DNA of 64,000 nucleotides from Rhynchopus sp. YZ270_cl-10 (GCA_964035575.1 OZ037888.1:806001-870000); one strand, 5' to 3'. Positions 10,939-22,226 are shown, counted from the stretch's first letter. Numbers and translations: made by a program. The notes: generated by a model from the sequence alone, not told the origin.

Positions 10939-11049
10939 AAAAATGATGTTTATTGTGTGTATTTAAGTGGATTTGTTTTTGTGTTGTCGCTACCCCCATT
11001 TTTTTTTTTTTTTATTCCTACGAATGGTACTCCAGGAAAAAAAAATCCC

Positions 11050-12657
11050 AAGTACGCAACAACTACGCAACAAGTACGCAAAATGTACGCAAAATGGGGG
11101 TGGGCTTCATTTTTACTTTGTGGGTATTTTTTGGGTTTTTTTTGGTTTTTTTGGTTTTAGGGTTCCAGAAGCCAATTTGTGCACAACATTGACCCCAAAA
11201 GTGCAGAAATCACCTGAAAGTGGCAAAAAGCAAAAGAAAAGCATGTTTTGCGGGGGGGAAAATTCCAAGTTTTTTGCAGGGATGGCCACCGCATAGGCTG
11301 TACTGTACTGTACTGTACTGTACTGTACTGTACTGTACTGTACTGTACTGTACTGTACTGTACTGTACTGTACTGTACTGTACTGTACTGTACTGTACTG
11401 TACTGTACTGTACTGTACTGTACTGTACTGTACTGTACTGTACTGTACTGTACTGTACTGTACTGTACTGTACTGTACTGTACTGTACTGTACTGTACTG
11501 TACTGTACTGTACTGTACTGTACTGTACTGTACTGTACTGTACTGTACTGTGTACTGTGTACTGTGTACTGTGTACTGTGTACTGTGTACTGTGTACTGT
11601 GTACTGTGTACTGTGTACTGTGTACTGTGTACTGTGTACTGTGTACTGTGTACTGTGTACTGTGTACTGTGTACTGTGTACTGTGTACTGTGTACTGTGT
11701 ACTGTGTACTGTGTACTGTGTACTGTGTACTGTGTACTGTGTACTGTGTACTGTGTACTGTGTACTGTGTACTGTGTACTGTGTACTGTGTACTGTGTAC
11801 TGTGTACTGTGTACTGTGTACTGTGTACTGTGTACTGTGTACTGTGTACTGTGTACTGTGTACTGTGTACTGTGTACTGTGTACTGTGTACTGTGTACTG
11901 TGTACTGTGTACTGTGTACTGTGTACTGTGTACTGTGTACTGTGTACTGTGTACTGTGTACTGTGTACTGTGTACTGTGTACTGTGTACTGTGTACTGTG
12001 TACTGTGTACTGTGTACTGTGTACTGTGTACTGTGTACTGTGTACTGTGTACTGTGTACTGTGTACTGTGTACTGTGTACTGTGTACTGTGTACTGTGTA
12101 CTGTGTACTGTGTACTGTGTACTGTGTACTGTGTACTGTGTACTGTGTACTGTGTACTGTGTACTGTGTACTGTGTACTGTGTACTGTGTACTGTGTACT
12201 GTGTACTGTGTACTGTGTACTGTGTACTGTGTACTGTGTACTGTGTACTGTGTACTGTGTACTGTGTACTGTGTACTGTGTACTGTGTACTGTGTACTGT
12301 GTACTGTGTACTGTGTACTGTGTACTGTGTACTGTGTACTGTGTACTGTGTACTGTGTACTGTGTACTGTGTACTGTGTACTCTGTGTACTGTGTACTCT
12401 GTGTACTGTGTACTCTGTGTACTGTGTACTCTGTGTACTGTGTACTGTACGAAAATTGATCAAAAACGAGAACTTGTCCATTTCGGAAAATTGACCCCAC
12501 CACTGGCCGGACGGATTCCGAAATTGCAAATGCCGGTATTTAAAAGCTTCACCAGCGAGAAATTTTTTCAAAAAAAAAAAATACCCACAAAATGAAAATG
12601 AAGCCCCGTGCTTTCACGAAGTACGCAAGAACTACGCAACAAGTACGCAAAATGGGG
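11050..12657. repeat. Composite repeat enclosing the TACTG satellite
   Basis: A block of AAGTACGCAACAACTACGC type (11050-11100) recurs in direct orientation at 12619-12657. Just inside are inverted copies beginning GGGCTTCATTTT (11101 onward, and 12569-12606 reversed). The satellite fills most of the space between. The symmetry suggests a TIR element into which, or from which, the satellite expanded. Confidence 0.55.
11299..12450. repeat. Satellite in three stages: 5-, 7- and 16-bp units
   Basis: About 50 units of TACTG (11299-11550) turn abruptly into about 118 units of TGTACTG (11551-12380). These turn into four units of TGTACTCTGTGTACTG up to about 12450. The units are nearly perfect. Long open frames on both strands are by-products of the repeat and are not genes. 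Confidence 0.97.
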
Positions 12658-13190
12658 TTATCAGGAGCACCAACGAAGCTTGCTTTAAAGGAGAAATAGT
12701 ATTACCGTGGTATGGTCGCCAAATCATCCCTCAAACAGGAGGATTTGTGCAATCAACGAAAACAACTTTTACTTACCTACCCCGGTCCTACTATTTTTTG
12801 TAAGACCTTAGATGGCATTGACATGAGACGCTTCGGCTCATGGTCTAATTCTTTCAGTGTTCTGCGTCTGTCGATGAACGGTGAGGCGTTTGCACACCCA
12901 ACCCTCTTTAAGATATTGTGTACGAGGCATAAGTTTTTTCCTTCTCTTTTATAATCAATCATACTCATCACCCCCTTCTTTTAAAACTTTTTTTTTCTTG
13001 CAAAATCCCCCCCTTTCTCTGCTCTATTGTCACCAATCTTAATGGCTATGAGAGCGGAGTTCTGGATAAATAGTCTGTCTAGTTTTTTTTTTCTTCTTTT
13101 TTTTTTTTTGCTTTTTTTGGTGTTTACGGAAATCGGTCAATGGCCTATCTATATCGCCCCGGGGCATCATTTATCATTAAGAAAAAAACC

Positions 13191-13386
13191 CCGAGTCACT
13201 TTCTTCGCACAAGGAGTTGCTCCCTTGTGTTCCAATTATACCCGTTTCGTTGACTGACGAGCGGTAGCGGGAGTAGGACATCTCAACGTAGACCGCGAAA
13301 TGGAAGTAAGCTGGGCGGAGGGTGGGCGTGGCGTGGATATATTCTGTTGCGACACGTGATTTTTCCAAGTTTTCAAAAAAAAAAAA
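13191..13386 (+). repeat. Family H long repeat with hammerhead-like core
   Basis: CTGACGA (13254-13260) is followed by GCGGT (13261-13265), a 26-base spacer, ACCGC (13292-13296) and GAAA (13297-13300). The order CUGANGA-stem-GAAA is that of a hammerhead ribozyme core. Stems I and III are not established. It ends in CCAAGTTTTCAAAAAA like family F. Confidence 0.65.
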
Positions 13387-13610
13387 AGTTTCTTTTCACA
13401 CTCCACCCAATTCTCTGGATGTGTTCTACCCTAGGCGCATTCAGCTTTCAAGCCTTTTTTTTCATTAGCCTTTTTCTCTTTTCAGAGGCCCAATTCATCT
13501 TTCCGACCTCCTTGAAAACTTGGTTGTTTTCTTGTCCAGAAGACGTGTTGTCTATAGGTGACTAAATCAACGAGAGTGCTTCGGATCCTTCTTACCCCTC
13601 AAAAAAAGGG

Positions 13611-13673
13611 ACAGTAGAGCTTGCACAGGTGGCAACTACACTATTCCAACAAATTTTTCAAAAAAAAAAAAAA
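13611..13673 (+). repeat. Family G repeat
   Basis: ACAGTAGAGCTTGCACAGG is followed by TGGCAACTACACTATTCCA and ACAAATTTTTCAAAAA. It is a shortened copy that lacks the central ACAACCGAGG. Confidence 0.6.
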
Positions 13674-14767
13674 AAAAAAATCTTCCCTATTTTGCATTGT
13701 GCAGTTAGATTTGTTTCACCACATTTTTCGTTTTCCCCCTATTTTTCTCAAAAAAAAATGCTATGAGGCACAAAAAAATAGCAACAACAAAAAACCCCCA
13801 TTCATACCCCAACCCCAACCCCCCCCAATCTCAGTTTGTACCTCCCCCCCGATGTCTGTGTTTATTCTGTTCGAGGGAACTCCCCCCTCACCACAGTCGC
13901 GACTCACTCACCGTCTGAGTCAGAAACCTGTGGGTTTTTAGTATCATTTGGTTGGCTCCTTTGCATCGGCAGGAGTTTTTCCTCTTCGTGTGTGAACATC
14001 ACGCCAGAAACGCAGTCTAAAATGATGTGTTGTCTTGTGTAGTTTTGATGGATTATTGCCGATTTGAAGATAACTTGGTGTTCTGGAGGGTATATTGATA
14101 TGTCCTTTCCAGGTATTTCACACCATAAATACATACAGATCCGTTTTGACCAAATAACTTGACATCCATCTCAGAAGCGGTTTTTGCCCCAATCATCAGC
14201 CTTTTCCCCATGCGTTATTTCACCCTTTTTTAAACATGTGTTACGGAGGAGAGAGCACATTCATCGTTTCAAGTTTTCTCTGTATTTTTTGTAACAACAC
14301 ATCATTCCCTAAGAGTTGGGATACCCCTCCGTTTTCTGGAGTTGCATTTCTTTTTTTCTTTTTCTTTTTTTCACGCTAAATTGTATTCTTATCTTCGATG
14401 ATTACTGAGCAGAGGCTTGGTTTCATTGTACAGACATTTCTCTCTCTCTCTTTTTATTAGTATTTTTTTCTGCACTATCAAAACTTTACCCCCATTTTTT
14501 TAATCATTTCACCTCTCAAATAAAAACTCCCCCCCCACCCTGAGGATCGGTTTTTGCCTCCAATGCTCCCAAGAAACAAGATACCACCTGGCCCTTTCCT
14601 GTTTTTTTTTTTAGAAAGGCAAGTGGAGTCTAGTTCAGTATTGCACCCTGTAGTTATTTTCTTCTTCTTTTATTGTATTTTTTTTTGTATTTTTTTTTAA
14701 AGTAGGTGGCTAGGCCATAAGAGGCTTCTGGTCATCTTTACTATATTTTTATTGAAAGTCTATGCTT

Positions 14768-14891
14768 TGGGGTGATCCGGGGTAGTATTCTACTTTGGGT
14801 TTTACGATTTTCGCGATTTTTTGCGAATTTTTGTGATTCGCATTCCGGGTTTTGCGATTTTTGTAGCAGAATACTACCCCGGATCACCCCA
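14768..14891. mobile_element. 124-bp palindromic MITE
   Basis: The ends are 24-bp perfect inverted repeats beginning TGGGGTGATCCGGGGTAGTA. The interior is built from GCGATTTT/TTTTGCGA runs. I see no clear target duplication. Confidence 0.7.
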
Positions 14892-15270
14892 TACTTCCAT
14901 CTGTGCCTTCTGTTTCAGAATGTGTATTGTGGTATGTAAAAAAAACAAACAAACAAGCAAAAAAAGCGAGTCAGACCAGAGGGTACTTCAATCTCTCTGC
15001 CACACCCTCTAAGAAAGAGGTGTGCCGTTCTGTGATGCATTTCCTTGTACCTTTCCTTTAAGGGTATATTTATTCTTTTTTTTTCTTTCTTTTCTTTTTC
15101 CAGGTGACTATGTACAGAGGCTTAGGGTCATCTTATTGCCTTATATTTTCCTCTTTGCTTCTTTTCCAGAGGTGACTAAAAGTACGTTATCATTCTTTTC
15201 CAACTTTTTTCTTTTCCGTCCTCCGCTCAGAAACCTTGGATGAGAGGTGAGTTTGCAAGAGGTAAAAAAA

Positions 15271-15320
15271 ATAGTGGAGTTCATCCCCTCGGGTGGCTAC
15301 ACTAATACAACCAAGTTTTC
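15271..15320 (+). repeat. Family F repeat
   Basis: ATAGTGGAGTTCATC..CTCG is followed by GGTGGCTACACTAATACAAC and CAAGTTTTCAAAAA. A weaker F copy follows at about 15336. Confidence 0.7.
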
Positions 15321-15778
15321 AAAAAAAAAAAAAAATAGTGTTGCGCATCCTCGGGGGTGCCGACTAATTCACAGTTTTTGTTTTCAATCAATGTTAATTT
15401 TTCAAAAGAAATCAAAAAAATAAAAAGAACAAAAAAATAATAAAAAAAAGGCCATACTGTACCGTACCCTAAGTCTGTATGTTCCCTTCGCAGCTGACAC
15501 TTTAGAACATCACTACAACACAGAGGGTAGATGGCTGTGGTGTTTTGTTCCTTGGATCACCCGCGGGTCTGAGTGGGTCCGAAATTGTTGATTGTCTATC
15601 ATCGTCCTGAGGCCTCCCTCTTTGCCTCTTTGGTGGCTTCTTAGTTGTGTATTTTTTTTCTTCTTTTGTGGCATATTTTATAACCACGAATGTGTCAGTA
15701 CCTGCGCCCCAGAGGAGTATGTACACTATCGATCAACTTTACTTTATGATTGGAAAATGAAAAGAAGAAGAAAAAAGT

Positions 15779-15896
15779 TACTCTGAAGGGTTGAGGATGA
15801 TCTGCGTCTATACCTTCTGTAGTACATAGGCTTCGGCCGACATTGAGTACAGATCGTTATACCAGTAGGTATAACGTGATTGTCGATACAACAAAA
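15779..15896 (+). repeat. Family E structured repeat, full copy
   Basis: GGCTTCGGCC (tetraloop hairpin) is followed by GACATTGAGTACAGATC, then the variable hairpin GTTATACC-agta-GGTATAAC, then GTGATTGTCGATACAAC and an A tail. The 8-bp variable stem differs completely from that at 16531 yet pairs perfectly. Confidence 0.8.
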
Positions 15897-15918
15897 ACCC
15901 CCCTACCTTTGAAATCCA

Positions 15919-15987
15919 TTCGCCCTTTGGGCGACTTTTTTTGTACAGAACTCCGTCTTCGGATAGGTAATTATCGATGCTGCAACA
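15919..15987 (+). repeat. Family E repeat, diverged
   Basis: CGCCCTTTGGGCGAC is followed by a T run, TGTACAGAAC, a small hairpin around TCTTCGGA, and TAATTATCGATGCTGCAAC. It sits head-to-tail behind the copy at 15779. Confidence 0.55.
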
Positions 15988-16451
15988 AAAATGCATTTTT
16001 CTGTGTAGCATTCCGAATCGAACTAATACAGTCAATCATTACCGTACCCCACCCACCCCATCGTGATTGTTATCGCTTAAACAAAGCGCGCAAAAGTAAA
16101 AGTTGCAAAAAACTTTCATAAAAACCCAAAATCCCCCCCTGATTGCATTTTCCGCCTTTACGGCTTGCACATTATTTTTTTTTTAAAGGCTGGCAAAAGC
16201 GTGAGAGGTTTTTCACCAACCTTTGAAAAATGTGTGTTGACAGTGATGCGCATTTATCATTTCAAGTTTTTTTTTTGTTTGATTTTTTCCCCTGGAATTA
16301 TTGGTGTTCCAATCGTTATAGCGATATGTAGTTTTGTAGCCAGGATTTTTTTTCGTGCTTTTTCCGCACACAAAAAAATAACCCCCCTGGAGGAAAAAAA
16401 GAGAAAATCACCCTCAATATGGGTGTAGTCTATCAACCAAACGAAAATATT

Positions 16452-16520
16452 TTGGGCTTAGGCCAGCATTCAGTACAGACCTAAGCTACCCACTCTGTGG
16501 GTGCTTAGGTGATTGTCGAC
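16452..16520 (+). repeat. Family E repeat with long hairpin
   Basis: AGCATTCAGTACAGA is followed by CCTAAGC pairing with GCTTAGG, and inside it ACCCAC pairing with GTGGGT. GTGATTGTCGAC comes next. The variable hairpin is much longer than in the neighbouring copy. Confidence 0.75.
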
Positions 16521-16530
16521 AAAAAAAGCT

Positions 16531-16633
16531 ACTTTCTAGGGTTGAGGATGGCCTCCGTCCATACCGATTAAGTACAAAGCCTTCGGGCGACATTGTGTAC
16601 AGATCCTACTTCGGTAGGTGATTGTCGATACAA
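16531..16633 (+). repeat. Family E structured repeat, full copy
   Basis: GAGGATGGCCTCCGTCC is followed by GCCTTCGGGC, then GACATTGTGTACAGAT, the hairpin CCTAC-TTCG-GTAGG, then GTGATTGTCGATACAA and A residues. Two UUCG tetraloops are visible. It lies 10 bp after another E copy. Confidence 0.8.
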
Positions 16634-16641
16634 TAAAAAAA

Positions 16642-16692
16642 GGTAGGAGCACACTCTAGGGTGGCTACACTAATATAACCAAGTTTTCAAAA
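16642..16692 (+). repeat. Family F repeat
   Basis: GTAGGAGCACACTCTAGGGT is followed by GGCTACACTAATATAACCAA and GTTTTCAAAAA. It follows two E copies directly, making an E-E-F-F cluster that continues to about 16738. Confidence 0.65.
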
Positions 16693-17309
16693 AGAAAGGT
16701 GGGGCACTCTTTTGGGTGTGTCCACAGTAATTCATAACGTTTCGATCGATTTAAAAAAAAATACTGAAGGCAACGTCGCCAGGTGACGAAGGGTTTTGTG
16801 TTGTCATCTGGCGCAAAAGGCCTCTATTTTTTTGCAAAGATCCACAGCAAAAGAAAAAGAAAACGCGCTGGGATCTCTTGGATAGCTCTTTTGGATCGTT
16901 TCAATTCCTGATCGACCTGAATTGCTATTCTCTCTCCCGTTCCTTTTGCGTTATACCTTTCTTTGAAGTGTCGTTGTTGATTAAAGAAAAGAATGGATCT
17001 GCTTCTGTGTGTCGTAAGTGTTGAAGTCATCTGACTTCAGTTTGACACAAAAAAAAAGGACAGTGCAGACTGCTTGCGTGGCAGTTACACTAATAGAACA
17101 GATTATCAACAAAGGGGGGAAAAAAAGCGAATATTAGTGTATGATTGTGTCAACAATGTCGATGTAGCAAAACAAATAACCCTTCTTGAGTACAGTGGTA
17201 AACACTTTGCTCTCCACTCTGTGGTGGGTACTAAACGATTGTAAAATACAACGGAAATATGTTTAACCGAGTGTCTTTATTTTCAAACTAAAAACGACCT
17301 AAACGTGCG

Positions 17310-17366
17310 TATAGTGGAGCTCATCTCGGGTGTCTGGCACTAATGCAAATCAAATTTTCAAAAAAA
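17310..17366 (+). repeat. Family F repeat
   Basis: ATAGTGGAGCTCATCTCGGG is followed by TGTCTGGCACTAATGCAAAT and CAAATTTTCAAAAAA. It is a slightly diverged copy. Confidence 0.6.
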
Positions 17367-19535
17367 CGAAGGTTTCGATATTTTGGCAGGTATTGCACCC
17401 CTGCAATACCTTCCAGAGAGAACTAACCATTTTTTTTTTAAAGCCAATTTTTTTCTTTTTCATGAACCCCTTACAAATACGAAGACCCCCTTTTTTATTT
17501 CCAATCAAAATTAAAAAGGGGAAACCATAGTACCCTCATAGTCTTTACCATGTTGCACTACTCCAAAAAAAAAAAAAAACCTATTGTTGTCTGACCAACA
17601 GAAAGGCACCCCCATTTCCCTCCTTCCTTCCTTCCCTCCCTCCCACCGTTCTGTTTTTATTATTTTTATTATTTTCCTAAATTTATCCTATGCTTATTTC
17701 TCTCAGACCTTTTCTTTCCGATTATTTTATTAGAAACTACCAAGCACAGGGTTCTCTCAGGTACCTATTTGATTTTCAAAAAAAAAATTTTTTTGGTGAC
17801 TAAGTTCGAGGGGAGGCTTGGCTTCATCGTACAAAAAAAAAGCAGTTTCCCCTTTTTCCCCCTCCTCTCTTGTCTTGCCTTGCTTCTCTATTGCTTTATT
17901 CTTTTCCTTTCCGCCAATGTGTGCGTTTTCCCAAGCAAGTATTATCTGAACCTCTAAACCTTCTCAAAGCTATAGGTATTTTTTTTTTTTTTTTTTTTTT
18001 TTTTTGCCCCCCCCTTTTTTTTTTTTTTTTGCAACTATTCTCATTTCTTTCCCTCCATTTCTTTCCTCCCCAGCCAGATCATTTCCTCCCCTCTTTTTTT
18101 CACTTTCAGACAAACCCCCTCTTTTTTTTTGTGACAAAGTACAAGACAAAAAAACAAAAACTTTTTTCACTTTTTGTCCCCTTTTTTCAAAAACTTTTCT
18201 TACAATCCCCCCCCTCTTTTAGATTTCGAAAGCAGTGGGTAGTTCTTGAGAGGAAGACCCCCAGATTATGTGGATGATTATGTACATTGTTTTATTTATT
18301 CTCCCGCAAACAAAAGCAAAGAAAGAAAGTTCGATCATTTTTGGTGTGCAAAAAAAAAAAGAAAAAAAGTGCGGTAGTTTATGAACGATGAGATCCGTTT
18401 TGTTGTTGTTTCATGGTAGCTCGTTGAGTTTATTTGGAACAGCTTTTTTTTTTTTTGCCTTGTTTTGTCCCCCCCTGTCGTTTCTCTTTTTCTCAGTGAA
18501 CTACAATACAAAACAAACAGAGTAGCAAAAAATCAAAACAAAAAAACAAGCAAACAAGCTTTCAAACCCCCCCTGTCTTTTCTCTTCTCTCTCTTTCCCC
18601 CCCTTCACTCCTCCACTCTATATCCATTCCAATCTGCGCTGGGTACCTCTTCCCTTTGGATGCTTGCGCCCTAGACGCTGCACTTCCAAATTTTTTTGCA
18701 TTTCCCCCCCTTTGTTGATGACAGCACTGAGAGGCCTAGGTCACCTTATCACAACCCCCTTCTCCTTTTTTTAAAGAGATGTGTGCTGCACAAGAGGTGC
18801 AGTCATCTTTATTTATTTTCTCCCCCTTCTCGAAAAGATGTAAGCATTGTGGCTAGTTCTCAAGAGCAAATCTGTTTAGTGAGAAAAATGGCATTTTTTA
18901 CCTCTGGAGGATAGGCTTATGGATGCCGTGAAATGAGATTTCTAAAAAAGAAATCTCATCTTTTTTTTTTTTACCCAAAAAACAAAATTGAAAGAGGAGA
19001 CAATGCTGATGGACAACTCCACTCCTTTCAACGAATTTTTTTTTTATCTTTTTTTTTTTTAAATCATTTTAGGTGAGGCTTATCTTCATCTTTCAATTTT
19101 TTTTTCTTTCTCTTGTGTCTTTCCTCCTCAAGAGTGTCGCGTTGTTAGCCTCCCTTTGAATAAAAAAAGACTACCCACGAGATATTAAAGGTTCACCTTA
19201 AGGTTTGCCCCGCACCTGAAGGTGGTCAACGAGGCTCCCATGCCCAGACCACTCTCTTTCTCTAGGCCACGTCAACAAAAAGTTTTGCTTTTAAAAAAAA
19301 GGGGTTTGTCTTACAACAGAACACTATGTGTCCGTGGGGTTTGATCACCTTCCCCCGCGGCGTTTTTTTGTTTTGTTTTTGTTTTTGTTTTTTTTTGCAC
19401 CGTCAAAACCTCCCTTTATGTTTCCTTTTTCCTTTTTTTCTTGCCGCCTTTCCCTTCCTGCTTTCCCCCTCCCACCTCAAGCTGTCTCAAGGAGTGGGGC
19501 CCCTATTACAAAACCCAACCCAAGCCTGTTCAGCT

Positions 19536-19706
19536 CAAGAAGTCATGTTCCTGAGTTCTAGTGATCCCCCGTTCGTTGACTGATGAGTGGAAGCGGGAGG
19601 AAAGGCGTATCAGTGGTTTCCACGAAACGTGAACAGGGGAGGGCGGGGGTCACGTGGATTGACCGTTCGCGGGGGTACCACGTTGTCAAAGTTTTCAAAA
19701 AAAAAA
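19536..19706 (+). repeat. Family H long repeat, stem-covariant copy
   Basis: CTGATGA (19580-19586) is followed by GTGGAA (19587-19592), which pairs with TTCCAC (19618-19623), then GAAA (19624-19627). The stem differs from the GCGGT/ACCGC of the other copies while core and GAAA are kept. ACGTGG/CCACGT forms a second hairpin before GTTTTCAAAAA. Confidence 0.7.
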
Positions 19707-20106
19707 TCACCACCAGCCAACCTGAGATCCCCCCCTTATCCCCCCAATATGAGGGAATATGAAATGGAAAGAGGGGTGGAGGCTCTGAAGCCCCACCACG
19801 TTCCATGCAGTCTGACCCCCTTCATTTTTAAAAGGGGGGGAAAAAATGATTTTGTGTACAGAACCAATCTTCGGAGGTGATTGTCGGTACAAAAACAAAA
19901 AATTCTGAAACGGGGCAGGTGAGTGACGATACCTCCCCCCCCTTTTTTTTTCCAGTTTGTGTGTGTGTGTCACCTTTAGGAAAGGCAACTTCCCCTTTAG
20001 TCCTGCCGGCTCCATTTTTCTTGGAGTTTCTAGGACCTGGATAGTGCTCTGTTTACTCAATGCTTTCGGTTCTCTGAATTGAAAAGTGGTTGGACCAAAA
20101 AAAAAA

Positions 20107-20186
20107 GTGCAGATTGCACAACTGTGGCAACACAACCGAGGCAACTACACTACTCCAAACAATTTATCAAAAAAAAAAAAAAAAAA
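20107..20186 (+). repeat. Family G repeat, full copy
   Basis: GTGCAGATTGCACAACTGTG is followed by GCAACACAACCGAGGCAACT, then ACACTACTCC and an AATTTATCAAAAAA end. Confidence 0.7.
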
Positions 20187-20733
20187 TCTTTTGCGTGAAT
20201 GTGTTGTGGGGTATGTGCACCCCTTCTATCAAAAAACAGACGTATGATTGGATAAGCGTGCACCAATGTGGTTCATTCATCATGCTCAATCTGTCTTGTT
20301 TTGATTTTGTTTTTTTAGGATAAAAACTTTCTCTCTCTTTTTTTTGGTAACTTTGTCTACCAGTCGTAAACCCTTTGCTATGCTGTGCATGACTGGCAAG
20401 GCTTTACTAAGGAGACCCTTTACCAATTATGTGTAATGGATAGTTTGAAGCAACTGGACCACCCTGTGTGGAATGTTCCCATCACGGTATGGGATATATG
20501 TGTGTCCTGATGTAGTGACAAACGATTGCAACAAAGCTGTGCCTGTGTGAGGCCACTTTGGGGTCAAAAAAAAAACCCCCCTGTCTCTCTTAGATGTGCG
20601 TGAGCACATTCACCTAATTTTCTTAGTTTTTGACTGTCTACGCAAAGGATTTTTTTTAGCAGTCCTGAGGTCCCTCCTTACCTCCATTTTTTTTTTTTTT
20701 GTTTCCGTGTGTCTGCTGTACAGTTTTCCCCTG

Positions 20734-20834
20734 TCAGCAACTCCCAAGCGAAACACTCTGTGGGGGGTTCGATAACCCCAAAAACGGAGTGTAAGTGCAC
20801 TGCATCCAAAGTGGCGTTTTGCACTAACCAACTT
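20734..20834 (+). repeat. Family B repeat, full copy
   Basis: GTCAGCAACTCCCAAGCG is followed by ACACTC..GGGGTTCGATAACCCC and GGAGTGT, then GTGGCGTTTTGCACTAACC. The hairpin around GTTCGATAAC is intact. Confidence 0.7.
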
Positions 20835-21099
20835 TTTCTTTCTATTATACCTTCTATTCAGTAGAATAGTTAGTACATGAAACACTTTCTTTCTCTATTG
20901 GTGACTAAGCAGGGGGACAACAAAAAGCCTCCCTGTTTCCTTCAAGCCTTACTTAAAACAAATTGCCTCCCATAAGTAGCAATATTATACAAAAAAAAAA
21001 AAGCAAAATGACTGATGAACAAAAGAATAATTTAATCAGACTAAATAGGAGGATCTTACGTTCATCCTCTGAAGTTTTTTTTTTTGTTTTATTCCACAG

Positions 21100-22209
21100 T
21101 TAAATAAAGTATACGAAGGATTTGGCACTTTTAGCGTGATTCTTTTTAATGATAATTTCACGCCGTGTTTTTTTCGCAAATAAAAGCCACGCTAATTGAA
21201 CTTTATTTCACGCTTTTTCACTTTTTTTCACTGCAATTCCTTCAGAGCGTGATTTTATTTTTGTTTTTTTCACGCTAAAACAGGGGTTTTTTTTGGCGAT
21301 AACTTCACGCTAAATTTTGGCACATCCTGCTCCACCACCCGCCTAAAAATTGAAAATTTCGAAATTTTTTTGCCCTTTTCCCATTTTTTTTTGACACATG
21401 CAACATGCTGAAGGATGTAAGACGCAAACGGTCCTCCGACAGGAGATGGACAAGCACTACAGTGGTTTTGCTGAAGGACTGGCATTGTCGACACCGTACG
21501 TCCGTGAATGGGACCGCTGTTTATGGAATTCATTGGCAAGCCTGACGATATGCCCACGGAAGCCGACTTCGTTTCGTGCATAGTGTATCTCCGTGACGAT
21601 CTCACGTACAAATTGTCGTCGTAATGGACAGCGTTCAGCAAGCTGAGCAGCATATTGGTGAGGAAGTATGGGGTGCAACTGCAAGACCAGTTTCCGCAGG
21701 CTCGTGTGTCTCTTGAAGCAACACGAGACCGGCTACCGACACGACAGTCCAAGGCACTCCTCACTTACGAAACAAGAAATCGACTCCTTCATTACCTATG
21801 AAGGCGAAGGACACACCACCCCCTTACTTCATTGTGAGGAAGGCGGTGCTGACATGATATTCTGTGATGGGCGGGGATCTTCTGAATGTCTCTCGCTCTT
21901 GCACGATAGCCATTTCCCGACCTCCCGCTAGCACCCGGGCCCAGTTTACCGGGTTTTTGCAGGTTCCCCCCGCGGGAGGGTAACAGGGCTGGAGGGACCC
22001 TCCAGCCTTTTTTAGCCTCCCTCCAGCCCCTCAGGTACGCTAGCCCCCCCAGCGGGAGTCCCGCTAGCCTAGCTAGGGGTCCCGTGGGATTCCCGGTAGC
22101 GCTGGCGGGAGGGTAATGAGAGCTACCTGGAGGGACACAAACTCGTTAGTTATTGCACAATAAATGAGTCACGCTAAAAGTGCCAAATCCTTTCGTATAC
22201 TTTATTTAA
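21100..22209. mobile_element. 1.1-kb TIR element bounded by TTAA
   Basis: The 40-bp ends (21100-21139 and 22169-22209) are inverted copies starting TTAAATAAAGTATACGAA, with one base inserted in one arm. TTAA stands at both outer ends and could be a TTAA target duplication or part of the repeat. Subterminal blocks repeat TTCACGCTAAA. The middle (about 21400-21930) is richer in G/C but has no intact frame. 21930-22140 is a run of G/C-rich hairpins such as GGCTGGAGGGACCCTCCAGC. Confidence 0.65.
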
Positions 22210-22226
22210 CGTGAAATAAAATTACG

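Larger units (their letters stand above)
6831..11049. other. Gene-free region with dispersed repeats
   Basis: No coding sequence is supported. It holds a MITE (7557), family A (7051, 8177, 8526, 9255, 9976), B (about 7263, 7904, 8463, 9188), C (7198, 8227, 8407), D (10121), F (10884) and G (10801). Between these are T-rich tracts. Confidence 0.65.
12658..21099. other. Gene-free region, dense in dispersed repeats
   Basis: No coding sequence is supported. It holds family H (13191, 19536), a cluster of E and F copies (15271-16740), G (13611, about 17060, 20107), B (20734), and partial copies of A, B and C. A MITE lies at 14768-14891. Long T, A and C tracts fill the rest. Confidence 0.65.

Noticed and set aside
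11157-12571. Open frames of 340-450 residues on both strands across the TACTG satellite
   Set aside because: They are periodic by-products of 5- and 7-bp units without stops; no non-repeat domain is attached.
13191-13386. A complete, cleavable hammerhead ribozyme
   Set aside because: Only the CUGANGA-stem-GAAA part is supported; no stem I or UH site is visible, so I report it as hammerhead-like only.
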